The position numbers and the translations under genes were made by a program. A model generated the notes under the pieces. It ran no database searches. It was given only the letters and a program-made list of their open reading frames with translations, and was not told the DNA's origin. A stretch of DNA of 64,000 nucleotides from the NCBI GenBank assembly GCA_943372995.1, contig CALSAQ010000006.1, forward strand, positions 1 through 64,000. The letters are read 5' to 3'. Source of the stretch: CAJBVG01 sp943372995. Its GTDB lineage: Bacteria; Bacteroidota; Bacteroidia; Sphingobacteriales; Sphingobacteriaceae. Below are positions 24,431 through 32,939 of the stretch, one piece after another. Within the stretch, counting starts at the first letter, position 1, and every line of letters begins with the position of its first letter.

Positions 24431-25510
24431 ATGTACACTACAGAAGAAATACTAAAGGCATTAAGCCATGTAGAGGAGCCTGATTTAAAGAAGGATTTGG
24501 TTACTCTAAATATGATTGAAGACATCAAAATAAATGATCAAGAAATATCATTTAGCGTAATATTAACTACTCCTGCTTGTCCATTAAAAGAATTAATTCA
24601 CAATGCATGTGTAAATGCCATCCATCATTTTGTTAGCAAAGATGCGGTGGTAAAAATAAACATGACTTCCAGAGTCACTCAAAAAGAAAATTCAAAGAAT
24701 TACCCGAATATTAAAAACATCATTCTAGTGGCATCGGGCAAAGGTGGTGTAGGTAAATCAACCGTTGCTGTTAACCTAGCCATTGGTTTAAGTAAACAAG
24801 GTGCAAAAGTTGGATTAATCGATGCAGATATTTATGGACCATCTATTCCTATGATGTTTCATTTAGAAGGTGCAAGACCTTCAGCAGAAAAAGAAGGCGA
24901 GAAAGTTCGTTTATTACCTATTGAAAAATATGGCGTAAAATTACTTTCTATTGGATTTTTCACTGACCCTAACCAAGCCATTCCATGGAGAGGACCAATG
25001 GTTACCACAGCACTTCGTCAAATGTTCCAAGATGCAAATTGGGGCGAATTAGACTATTTAATTGTGGATACGCCTCCAGGAACTGGTGATGTACACATTA
25101 CTTTAGCACAAAACTTTCCGATAACAGGCGCGGTTATTACTACTACTCCTCAAAATGTAGCCTTAGCAGACACTCGTAAAGGAATTTCTATGTTTAAAAT
25201 GCAGGGTATTAATGTTCCAATTTTGGGTATTGTTGAGAATATGGCCTATTTTACCCCTGAAGAATTACCGAATAACAAGTATTACCTTTTTGGAAAAGAA
25301 GGAGGCAGAAAGCTAGCGCAACAAATTGATGTTGCCTTTTTAGGTGAAATTCCACTTGTTCAGGCTGTAGGTGAAGCTGGAGAAATTGGGGAGCCCATTA
25401 TCTTAAACGACCAACATCCTACTGCTAAAGCATTCCAAAGCATTGTTTCTGCTGTAGCACAGCAAGTAGCAATATTAAATGCGAGCACAACTGAAACCGT
25501 TCTTAATTAG
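24431..25510 (+). CDS. mrp: Mrp/NBP35-family P-loop ATPase, Fe-S cluster carrier
   Basis: 359 residues. An N-terminal MIP18/DUF59 domain with TPACPLKELI is followed by the deviant Walker A GKGGVGKSTVAVNLA, LIDADIYGPSIP and VDTPPGTGDVH. The C-terminal CXXC that bridges a cluster in many Mrp proteins is absent; the position reads MAYFTPEELP. I recall the same replacement in relatives from this phylum. It transfers Fe-S clusters to apoproteins. The NifU-like gene follows 43 bases downstream. A TACATTTG (24407-24414) fits the Bacteroidota -7 element. Confidence 0.9.
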   Translation: MYTTEEILKALSHVEEPDLKKDLVTLNMIEDIKINDQEISFSVILTTPACPLKELIHNACVNAIHHFVSKDAVVKINMTSRVTQKENSKNYPNIKNIILVASGKGGVGKSTVAVNLAIGLSKQGAKVGLIDADIYGPSIPMMFHLEGARPSAEKEGEKVRLLPIEKYGVKLLSIGFFTDPNQAIPWRGPMVTTALRQMFQDANWGELDYLIVDTPPGTGDVHITLAQNFPITGAVITTTPQNVALADTRKGISMFKMQGINVPILGIVENMAYFTPEELPNNKYYLFGKEGGRKLAQQIDVAFLGEIPLVQAVGEAGEIGEPIILNDQHPTAKAFQSIVSAVAQQVAILNASTTETVLN

Positions 25511-25529
25511 AATTGTTATAAATAATAGT

Positions 25530-25537
25530 TAACTTTG
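25530..25537 (+). promoter_or_regulatory. Possible -7 promoter element for the NifU-like gene
   Basis: TAACTTTG matches TAnnTTTG and lies 17 bases before the ATG at 25554. No -33 TTTG at the expected distance is seen. Confidence 0.35.
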
Positions 25538-25553
25538 TATAAAATATTATAAA

Positions 25554-25850
25554 ATGAGTCAAGTAAACACAGATTTAATCGAACGTATCGAAGGTGCGTT
25601 AGACCAAATAAGACCATATTTAGAAGCTGATGGTGGTAATGTTGCTTTGCATGAAGTAACTGACGACATGGTTGTGAAATTAAAACTTCTTGGTGCATGT
25701 GGATCTTGCCCAATGAGCATCATGACATTAAAAGCTGGGGTTGAGCAAGCATTAAAGCGTTCTATTCCAGAAATTAATTCGGTAGAGGCCATCAATATTA
25801 CTGATATGGATGACCCTAATGCTGTATTACCAGAAAGACTAAGAAGCTAA
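25554..25850 (+). CDS. NifU C-terminal-domain Fe-S scaffold/carrier
   Basis: 98 residues, a stand-alone NifU-C (Nfu) domain. It starts with IEGALDQIRPYLEADGGNV and carries LLGACGSCPMSIMTLK, whose CxxC binds a [4Fe-4S] cluster between two subunits. Placed after mrp, which also handles Fe-S clusters, so the two probably work together in maturation of enzymes such as respiratory proteins. Confidence 0.9.
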   Translation: MSQVNTDLIERIEGALDQIRPYLEADGGNVALHEVTDDMVVKLKLLGACGSCPMSIMTLKAGVEQALKRSIPEINSVEAINITDMDDPNAVLPERLRS

Positions 25851-25886
25851 TTCTTACGTTTCAGTACATCTGTATTCTTATATCAC

Positions 25887-26534
25887 ATGAACAAAAAGCT
25901 TTTTTTCTTGCTGTTTCTATCCATAACAGCATTATCAATTACGTCTAATGCTCAAGAAAAAAAGCTTGTTCAGTTTTCGGGTATAGTTATTCATGCCGAT
26001 AGTTTAGAACCTCTTCCCTTTGTAAACATTGTAAACATTTCTAGGAATCACCGAGGAACTTACACAGACATGCGTGGGTTTTTCTCACTAGTAGTTAGTG
26101 TTGGAGATACTATTCATATCACTTGTTTGGGATATAAAAAACAAGAACTTATTATCCCTAATAATTTACAAGGCAATACCTTAAGTGCCATTTTTAAATT
26201 AAAGCTAGATGCTATCGATTTACCAATGGTATACATCTTCCCTTTTGCAACCATAGAACAGTTTAAGCAAGCCTTTATTCGTTTACGTTTACCCGACGAC
26301 GATTTAATGATTGCAAAAAGAAACTTAGATGAAAAATTACTAATGACTCTGAGTTCTGCAATGGCTTGGGATGGTACACAAAATACCCGATACTACTTCC
26401 AACAACAATCAGAAAAATTATACTGGCGCGGACAAGATCGATACAATCCTTTGTTAGATGTTGTGAAAATAAACCAGTTCATGCAACTCCTTAATCAAGG
26501 AAAAATTTCTTTGAAAAACGAAAAAAACGAATAG
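25887..26534 (+). CDS. Secreted protein with CarboxypepD_reg-like domain
   Basis: 215 residues. Signal peptide (LFFLLFLSITALSITSNAQ), then an Ig-like carboxypeptidase regulatory domain: FSGIVIHADSLEPLPFVNIV, GTYTDMRGFFSLVV and DTIHITCLGYKK. This is the domain that opens TonB-dependent receptors, here without a barrel. The C-terminal part contains SSAMAWDGTQN, with no family recognised. Periplasmic or outer-membrane role unknown. Confidence 0.75.
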   Translation: MNKKLFFLLFLSITALSITSNAQEKKLVQFSGIVIHADSLEPLPFVNIVNISRNHRGTYTDMRGFFSLVVSVGDTIHITCLGYKKQELIIPNNLQGNTLSAIFKLKLDAIDLPMVYIFPFATIEQFKQAFIRLRLPDDDLMIAKRNLDEKLLMTLSSAMAWDGTQNTRYYFQQQSEKLYWRGQDRYNPLLDVVKINQFMQLLNQGKISLKNEKNE

Positions 26535-26586
26535 ATTAATTTGGACAATGATTCAATTTGAATAATTAGCTAATTTGAACAATAGT

Positions 26587-27846
26587 TTATTTTGTCGATT
26601 TCAATACGGATTTATACAGAAGTCCTTCGTTAGTTTTCAATATCACATAATAAATATCTTGAGGCAATTTATGCATATCAATTGCATACTTATACTTGTC
26701 TGGCATTAACTGCCCGTCATAAATCGACTCAAGTGTTTTGCCTTCATTATTTACCAACAACAACTTGCAATTTGTTTTATTCTTGATATTGATTTCGATG
26801 TTAAGAAAATCTTTTACTGGATTAGGCGAAACCTGCAAAGAATGAATATCATCTGCTCGTATATTTTTAATAGTACTCAATACGCTATCACCTGAATATT
26901 TGTAAACATGTTCTCCAGTAAGGTAAGCAGTAGAGTCGTTTATTTTTACGAAGCGGTTATAACTCGCTCCTACAGTTATTGTCGACCAAGTTGTTCCTCC
27001 ATCTCTCGTCTCGTACAATACTGAACTTCCACCTGTCCATCCTTTTAAACTATCAATAAAACCTATGGTTTGAATATATGTGTAGGTGTTCTTTACAATT
27101 TTAGTAACCCAAGTTTTTCCAGAATCCGTAGACAATACCATTCTTACATTTCCTGAAGTAGGAAACGATTCAATAGATGCATAATAATGTTTCCCATCTG
27201 GACTTTGAATTTTCCATACATAATCTTGTGCACGTTGCGATTCATATTTTACAGTCCATGTGAGTCCTCCATTTTCTGTATACAGAATAACACCACCCTT
27301 AGTAATAGGACTAGCCATTCCACTTACAAAACCTGTATCAGCATTTATAAAGTGAACTTCGACCAATGAATTTGCATAAGCTGATAAATCTATCGACGTC
27401 CAAGTTTTACCAGTATCTGTAGATTTAATTACATATGCGGGGCTCGACCAAATACCACATCCATAAATTACATTTTTAGTAGGTGCAGACAATCCACATA
27501 TACCCGAAGGTTTTGGTGTTATTTCATTAGCAATATCTGTCCATGTATTTCCACCGTCTGTAGTTTTATAAAATGAAGAATCTAAAGAACCACAAAAGCC
27601 AACTGCATCATTTATAAATTCAATGCTTCTCAGGTATTTTAAACCAGTAGCTTTTAACTGCCAAGTTTGTCCAGCATCGGATGTTTTAAAAATATTTCCA
27701 GACGGACCACCGGCAGCCCAACCCACACTGTCGTTAATAAAAAACAAATCGTCGTATCTCCCACTATTAGGAATATTTAGTTTTTTCCATTGTGCAAATA
27801 CATTTGTTGAAAGAAGAAGTAAAAAAATAGGGATAAGTTTTTTCAT
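26587..27846 (-). CDS. T9SS-exported YCF48/BNR (Asp-box) beta-propeller protein
   Basis: 419 residues. Signal peptide (LIPIFLLLLSTNVFA). At least six Asp-boxes of the form T-x-D-x-G-x-T-W are present (TSDAGQTW, TTDGGNTW, STDTGKTW, STDSGKTW, TRDGGTTW and TENGGLTW) at even spacing, so a sialidase/YCF48-like propeller. The C-terminus is a sorting domain (VSPNPVKDFLNI, then DIYYVIL). Binding or enzymatic target unknown. Confidence 0.85.
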   Translation of the reverse strand: MKKLIPIFLLLLSTNVFAQWKKLNIPNSGRYDDLFFINDSVGWAAGGPSGNIFKTSDAGQTWQLKATGLKYLRSIEFINDAVGFCGSLDSSFYKTTDGGNTWTDIANEITPKPSGICGLSAPTKNVIYGCGIWSSPAYVIKSTDTGKTWTSIDLSAYANSLVEVHFINADTGFVSGMASPITKGGVILYTENGGLTWTVKYESQRAQDYVWKIQSPDGKHYYASIESFPTSGNVRMVLSTDSGKTWVTKIVKNTYTYIQTIGFIDSLKGWTGGSSVLYETRDGGTTWSTITVGASYNRFVKINDSTAYLTGEHVYKYSGDSVLSTIKNIRADDIHSLQVSPNPVKDFLNIEINIKNKTNCKLLLVNNEGKTLESIYDGQLMPDKYKYAIDMHKLPQDIYYVILKTNEGLLYKSVLKSTK

Positions 27847-27895
27847 TTATTTGAACATGAGTAAAGTATATTGATTTGCAAATAAATATTTACAA

Positions 27896-27919
27896 ATTGG
27901 CTAATTGGCATATTGGCTA
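27896..27919. repeat. Tandem octamers, 3 units
   Basis: Three adjacent 8-base units, ATTGGCTA, ATTGGCAT, ATTGGCTA, beginning two bases after the def stop codon. One of a set of similar arrays in this chromosome. Confidence 0.75.
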
Positions 27920-27920
27920 G

Positions 27921-28502
27921 TTATCTGCGTTTTTTAGAAAGCGCTGGGTATTTCATTTTATAATCTGGCTTAACTAATCCTTTGGTAATAGCATCCAATT
28001 TTTTTGCGATTAATCTTTTTTTGATTGGAGAAATTTTATCGATAAATAATTTCCCTTCTATATGATCATACTCATGTTGAATAATTCTTGCAAGAATTCC
28101 GCTGTATGATTCTTCGTGTGGTACAAAATTTTCGTCTACATATTTTATTTTAATATTAGACAACCTACTCACATCTTCACGAATTTCTGGGATACTTAAA
28201 CAGCCTTCAGAAAAAGGCCATTCTTTTCCTGTTTCATCAGTGATGTAAGCATTGATAAATACTTTTTTGAAATTTTTAAAGTCTGGTTTATCATCTTCAT
28301 CATCATCAAAAGGCGATGCATCAATAACAAATAGTCTAATGTCTAAGCCAATTTGAGGCGCAGCCAATCCAACTCCTCTTGCATGGTACATGGTTTCAAA
28401 CATATCGGCAATAAGCTGCGATAGTTGAGGATAATCTTTGTCGATGTCGCGACTAACTTTTCTTAATACAGGATCTCCGTATGCAATAATAGGTAGTATC
28501 AT
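27921..28502 (-). CDS. def: Peptide deformylase
   Basis: 193 residues. All three motifs are present: GVGLAAPQIGLD (motif 1), EGCLSIP with the metal-binding Cys (motif 2), and QHEYDHIEGKLF with HExxH-type ligands (motif 3). It removes the formyl group from nascent proteins in the cytoplasm and uses Fe2+ or a similar metal. Starts 4 bases after the ruvX stop, so the two are co-transcribed. Confidence 0.97.
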   Translation of the reverse strand: MILPIIAYGDPVLRKVSRDIDKDYPQLSQLIADMFETMYHARGVGLAAPQIGLDIRLFVIDASPFDDDEDDKPDFKNFKKVFINAYITDETGKEWPFSEGCLSIPEIREDVSRLSNIKIKYVDENFVPHEESYSGILARIIQHEYDHIEGKLFIDKISPIKKRLIAKKLDAITKGLVKPDYKMKYPALSKKRR

Positions 28503-28506
28503 AATT

Positions 28507-28920
28507 TTATTGATTCGATTGCATGTAAGATTGCAGGATTATAGTTGCACTTACCGCATCGATTAATTCTTTTTTTTGTCTTTCTTTTTTCGATTTCCCG
28601 CTTTGAGCAATAACTTGTGATGCCATTTTAGAGGTAAAGCGTTCGTCTATTCGTTCAATGGTAATCGTGGGTATTTCTTTTTTTATTTTCTGAATAACCT
28701 GATTAATCATAGCTGCAGATTCCGAAGGGGTATTATCCATTTGTTTCGGTTCACCTACAACTACTACATCAACCTCTTCCTTCGAAAAGTATGTCTTCAA
28801 AAATGAAGCCAACTCTGTTGTAGCTATTGTCTCCAAACTCGTTGCAATAATTCTCAAAGGATCCGTTACCGCAATACCAGTTCTTTTAGCTCCAATATCT
28901 AATGCCATCCATCTTCCCAT
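28507..28920 (-). CDS. ruvX: YqgF/RuvX RNase H-fold nuclease, pre-16S rRNA processing
   Basis: 137 residues. MALDIGAKRTGIAVTDP carries the first catalytic Asp; VVVGEPKQMD and IDERFTSKMA match the family, and the KKELIDAVSATIIL end gives the last Asp. YqgF family proteins mature the 5' end of 16S rRNA. Normal length. This intact copy contrasts with the altered RuvC-like protein in the island. Confidence 0.93.
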   Translation of the reverse strand: MGRWMALDIGAKRTGIAVTDPLRIIATSLETIATTELASFLKTYFSKEEVDVVVVGEPKQMDNTPSESAAMINQVIQKIKKEIPTITIERIDERFTSKMASQVIAQSGKSKKERQKKELIDAVSATIILQSYMQSNQ

Positions 28921-28970
28921 TTTACAAAGATAAGGGATGAAAACGAATTTTAAATTTTATAAATTGCGAC

Positions 28971-30086
28971 ATGTTATTTAAAGAAATTCCAGGGCATGCA
29001 GAGCTAAAAGAAAGGCTAGTTCGTTCGGTAAACGAAGGAAGGGTTAGTCATGCACAACTATTTCTGGGTCAGAGTGGTAGTGGGAGTTTGGCACTTGCTA
29101 TTGCCTACGCGCAGTTTTTAAATTGCACCAACAAAACGATTAACGATTCGTGTGGAGAATGTGGTTCTTGCAGAAAATATCAGAAACTTATTCATCCGGA
29201 TTTACATTTTAGTTACCCTTTTATCACTAAAAAAGCAGATGAGGTAAGTACTGTATATATAAAAGAATGGAGAGAAGCTATTCTCGAAAGTCCATTTTTA
29301 GGCTTAGAAGAATGGATGGATAGACTTTCGGCAGAAAATAAACAACCGAATATTAATATCGCCGAATGCCACGACATCATCAAAAGGCTAAGCTATAAAT
29401 CTTTCGAAGCAGAGTATAAGGTATTGATTATGTGGCTGCCTGAATATTTAGGAATAACGGGTAACTCCCTGCTAAAACTAATTGAAGAGCCCCCTGAAAA
29501 GACTTTATTTATTTTAGTAGCCGAACAGTACGATCAAATTATTAATACCATTCTTTCTAGAACTCAACTACTTAAAGTTAATCGCTTTAAAGATGAAGAA
29601 ATTAAGGCGCATTTAATTTCTTTGGGTTGTGACGAACATAGTGCGGCTCGTTATTCTTATTTAGCTGATGGTAGCATGCAGGCTGGCATTAATCTAATGC
29701 ATCAAGAAGAAAATGATTTAGAAGAGTTGTTTATACAGTGGTTTAGACTCTGTTATGGCAGAAGAGGTGTAGAAATTCAACAATTGATTGAGCAGGTAGC
29801 TCCAGCATCATTTGGTAGGGAGAATCAAAAAAATATGCTTCGTTTTGGTTTACAGGTAATTAGAGACTGCTTAACATATAATGCTTCAGCATCGGAAATC
29901 ATCAGATTTGAAAGTAGGCATTTTGAATTGCCAAAAATGGCATCAATCATTAATACTAATAATGCCCCTTATATTATTGACCATTTGGAGAAGGCCATTT
30001 ATCATATTGAGCGTAATGCCAATGCGAAAATCGTGTTTTTAGACCTTTCTCTTCAAGTGATGAGAGATTTGCAAAGAAAAATGTAA
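28971..30086 (+). CDS. holB: DNA polymerase III delta' subunit
   Basis: 371 residues. AAA+ clamp-loader fold with a degenerate P-loop (FLGQSGSGSLAL), the zinc-binding CGECGSCRKYQKLIHPD segment, and an LLKLIEEPPEKTLFILV region with the SRTQ sensor. It is part of the complex that loads the sliding clamp. Divergent from ruvX by 50 bases. Confidence 0.9.
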   Translation: MLFKEIPGHAELKERLVRSVNEGRVSHAQLFLGQSGSGSLALAIAYAQFLNCTNKTINDSCGECGSCRKYQKLIHPDLHFSYPFITKKADEVSTVYIKEWREAILESPFLGLEEWMDRLSAENKQPNINIAECHDIIKRLSYKSFEAEYKVLIMWLPEYLGITGNSLLKLIEEPPEKTLFILVAEQYDQIINTILSRTQLLKVNRFKDEEIKAHLISLGCDEHSAARYSYLADGSMQAGINLMHQEENDLEELFIQWFRLCYGRRGVEIQQLIEQVAPASFGRENQKNMLRFGLQVIRDCLTYNASASEIIRFESRHFELPKMASIINTNNAPYIIDHLEKAIYHIERNANAKIVFLDLSLQVMRDLQRKM

Positions 30087-30115
30087 ATTCGCGTAATAAA
30101 CAAAAATCATTAATT

Positions 30116-31330
30116 ATGGGATGTGGATCATGTTCAAGTGGTGGATGTGTGCCAGCAGGATGTAAGAGCAATGGTTCTTGTATGACAGGAGGAGGTTGTA
30201 GTAAGTTGGATGTATACGATTGGTTCGCCAATGTAGATATGCCATCAAACTATCAAGCCTTTAATATACTTGAAGTGAGATTTAAAGGCTCACGAAAAGA
30301 TTTTTATCGAAACACCGACAATATATATGTAGAAGCAGGCGAATTAGTCTGTGTCGAATCGGGTACAGGAGGATATGATGTGGGTCATGTTACAATGACT
30401 GGGGAATTGGTTCGAATGCAAATGAAAAAAAGAGGTGTAGCGGTAGATTCTCCTGATATCAAGAAATTGTATCGCAAGGCTAGCACCATCGACGTAGATA
30501 AATGGAAACTGGCTAAAGGCTTGGAGTACGAAACGATGCATCGTGCACGCAAAATTATTATTGAGCTAAAGCTTGATATGAAATTAAGCGATGTCGATTA
30601 TCAAGGCGATAAATCAAAAGCAACCTTTTATTACACTGCAGAAGATCGAGTAGATTTTCGTGAGTTGATAAAAAAACTAGCAGAAGAATTTAAAGTTCGT
30701 ATCGAAATGCGCCAGATTGGGATGCGCCAAGAAGCTAGCAGATTAGGCGGTATTGGATCTTGTGGTAGAGAATTATGTTGTTCAACATGGCTCACCGATT
30801 TCAAAACTGTTAGTACTTCTGCGGCTAGGTATCAAAATCTTTCATTAAACACGTTGAAACTTGCAGGACAATGCGGTAAGTTAAAATGCTGTTTGAATTA
30901 TGAGTTGGATACTTATATGGATGCCCTAAAAGATTTTCCGGATGATATTAAAGAGATAAAAACAAAAAGAGGCTCTGCATATTTGCAAAAAACCGACATC
31001 TTTAAAAAGATGATGTGGTTTAGCTATCGTCATGATGAAGCTTGGATTCCTTTACATGTAAGTAGAGTAAATTCTATCATCGCGATGAATAAGAATAATG
31101 AGTACCCTGAAGATTTATCAGATGTAATTGTGGTGCCTAAGATGATAGAGAAAGTACTCGACTATGAAAACGTAGTAGGGCAAGATTCTTTAACACGTAT
31201 GGATGAACGTAATCGCAAGAAAAAAGGGAACAATAAAAACAAACGCAATAATCGCAAGCCAAACAATCCTAACAATACTGGTGGTGCAGCTCCTACAGGG
31301 CGCCCTCCACAAAATAGACCAAAACGTTAA
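30116..31330 (+). CDS. PSP1-domain RicT-like protein with Cys-rich ends
   Basis: 404 residues. The central PSP1/RicT (YaaT) domain has CGRELCCSTWL and AGQCGKLKCCLNYEL, the Cys set that binds Fe-S in the B. subtilis Ric complex. Unusually for RicT, the N-terminus is a Cys/Gly-rich stretch (MGCGSCSSGGCVPAGCK) that may bind extra metal, and the C-terminus is a basic K/N/R-rich tail (KKGNNKNKRNNRK) that could touch nucleic acid. It overlaps gldH by one base. Role in RNA maturation is inferred from the family. Confidence 0.85.
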   Translation: MGCGSCSSGGCVPAGCKSNGSCMTGGGCSKLDVYDWFANVDMPSNYQAFNILEVRFKGSRKDFYRNTDNIYVEAGELVCVESGTGGYDVGHVTMTGELVRMQMKKRGVAVDSPDIKKLYRKASTIDVDKWKLAKGLEYETMHRARKIIIELKLDMKLSDVDYQGDKSKATFYYTAEDRVDFRELIKKLAEEFKVRIEMRQIGMRQEASRLGGIGSCGRELCCSTWLTDFKTVSTSAARYQNLSLNTLKLAGQCGKLKCCLNYELDTYMDALKDFPDDIKEIKTKRGSAYLQKTDIFKKMMWFSYRHDEAWIPLHVSRVNSIIAMNKNNEYPEDLSDVIVVPKMIEKVLDYENVVGQDSLTRMDERNRKKKGNNKNKRNNRKPNNPNNTGGAAPTGRPPQNRPKR

Positions 31331-31794
31331 TGCGTAAATTACTATTGATAACTTTACTAGGTGTTGCGGTATCATTAAGTGCCTGCGATCAGAACAGAGT
31401 TTTTGAAAACTACCAAAGTATTAAAGATGATAATTGGTACATCAATCAGAAACCTACTTTCTATGTAGAAGTTAGCGATACCTTAAAAGAACATACTATT
31501 TATTTCAATATCAGACATACAGGTTTGTACAAATATTCAAACCTGTTTGTTCTGTTTACCATACAAGGACCTAAAGCAAAAGCAGAAACTCAACGCTTAG
31601 AATTTAAATTAGCAGAAGCCGATGGCAAATGGTTAGGTTCTGGCTTAGGTGACATTTACTCCAACCAAATTAAAATAATGGACAAAGTAAAATTCCCTCG
31701 CAAAGGAGTTTATTCTTTTTCTATTGAACAAAATATGCGCGACAATCCTCTTGTAGGAATTGAAGATATTGGCATTCGTATTGAGAATGAATAA
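31330..31794 (+). CDS. gldH: Gliding motility lipoprotein GldH
   Basis: 154 residues. Lipoprotein signal (LLITLLGVAVSLSAC, lipidated Cys-19), then the GldH domain: YFNIRHTGLYKYSNLFV, GLGDIYSNQIKI, and the end GIEDIGIRIE. GldH is needed for gliding in Flavobacterium and occurs widely in gliding and non-gliding members of the phylum. Translation is coupled to the PSP1 gene (one-base overlap). Confidence 0.9.
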   Translation: MRKLLLITLLGVAVSLSACDQNRVFENYQSIKDDNWYINQKPTFYVEVSDTLKEHTIYFNIRHTGLYKYSNLFVLFTIQGPKAKAETQRLEFKLAEADGKWLGSGLGDIYSNQIKIMDKVKFPRKGVYSFSIEQNMRDNPLVGIEDIGIRIENE

Positions 31795-31796
31795 GA

Positions 31797-32357
31797 CTAA
31801 TAAGTAGCGTCAAACCATCCATCTGTTATCGTTACCGTATCATCACCAAGCCAAAACTGCTTAGCTTTAAATGCAAAGGTGCCCGCTATAATACGTTTCG
31901 CTGTGTCTATTTTTTTTAGATGAACATAACCTGGATAATCATCTCTTGTGGTATAGGTAATATGTCCGTAAGTATATCTTCCTTGGTTATCATTGGTTAA
32001 GTTAGATTCTTTTAAATAATAGATACCTGTATCCGTTACTCCAGCCAACACTAATGATACTTGCTCAAATCTATCTTTGGCTTTATATGTTCCTTCCACA
32101 AAGAAATACCCAGTTGAAGAATCAAGTCCAGTGATAAACATTCCTATACCTCTTGTTCTATATAATTTATCTTCCGCAATAACCAAACGACCATTTTTCC
32201 TAAACGCGAATCTCTCTGCACCAGTGTCGGTATATGGAGGCATTAGAGTATCTGGTTTTGTATAAGTTATTGCATTCGAATCAGAATCTTCGCAAGAAAT
32301 CATTGCCGTTATTATCAATACAATAACAACCCAGCATATATTACATCCATTTTTCAT
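31797..32357 (-). CDS. Lipoprotein, paralogue of the next gene
   Basis: 186 residues. Signal and lipobox (VLIITAMISC, Cys about residue 22), then LMPPYTDTGAERFAFRKNG, which recurs almost unchanged as VMPPYTDTGANVLSCYVDG in the gene at 32357-32932. Both end in a YITI/VTITDGWFD or TNGQFD strand. No named family assigned. It starts on the last base of the neighbour's stop, so the two are co-transcribed duplicates. Confidence 0.65.
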   Translation of the reverse strand: MKNGCNICWVVIVLIITAMISCEDSDSNAITYTKPDTLMPPYTDTGAERFAFRKNGRLVIAEDKLYRTRGIGMFITGLDSSTGYFFVEGTYKAKDRFEQVSLVLAGVTDTGIYYLKESNLTNDNQGRYTYGHITYTTRDDYPGYVHLKKIDTAKRIIAGTFAFKAKQFWLGDDTVTITDGWFDATY

Positions 32358-32932
32358 TACTCATCAAAATAAATAAAATCAAACTGACCATTAGTAATGG
32401 TTATATATTCTGGTCCATAAACCCATATTTTCATGCGACCTGAAAAAATTCCAGAAACTATTCTATTTACAGTATCAATTTTTTTCACATATACTTCCAT
32501 CTTATACTCATTTGTTGTTCTATAAGTTAAACAGTCGTTTACTTTTGGACCAACTTCATAAATCCCAGTATAGTCGTAATTGATATCGGGAACACTTAAT
32601 GTGTATTTTCCCGTATCAAACACACTCGCAATTCTAATTTGCAAACTTTTATATGGGCTATCGATATTATCGTTTCCATATATAAATAACGATCTCGGAT
32701 TAGGATTTCCTTGTTTAGGATACCAAAACCAAGCGCTGCTAATTTTGTAATTAGGCAAACATCTCGACATGAATAATTTTCCATCGACATAACATGATAA
32801 TACATTTGCACCAGTATCCGTATACGGAGGCATAACCTCCGTACGAACTGGATCGTCTTTTTTACAAGACCACAAACAAACAATACATATTACCAAAATG
32901 AAAAAAGTATATATATAATTTCTCTTTAACAT
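32357..32932 (-). CDS. Lipoprotein, paralogue of the previous gene
   Basis: 191 residues from MLKRNYIYTFF. An ORF start at 32974 would overlap the stop of the 32940-37532 gene and spoil the signal peptide. The lipobox is CIVCLWSC followed by KKDDP. Shares the MPPYTDTGA segment and overall length with 31797-32357. Function unknown; likely surface or periplasmic. Confidence 0.65.
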   Translation of the reverse strand: MLKRNYIYTFFILVICIVCLWSCKKDDPVRTEVMPPYTDTGANVLSCYVDGKLFMSRCLPNYKISSAWFWYPKQGNPNPRSLFIYGNDNIDSPYKSLQIRIASVFDTGKYTLSVPDINYDYTGIYEVGPKVNDCLTYRTTNEYKMEVYVKKIDTVNRIVSGIFSGRMKIWVYGPEYITITNGQFDFIYFDE

Positions 32933-32939
32933 ACTACGT

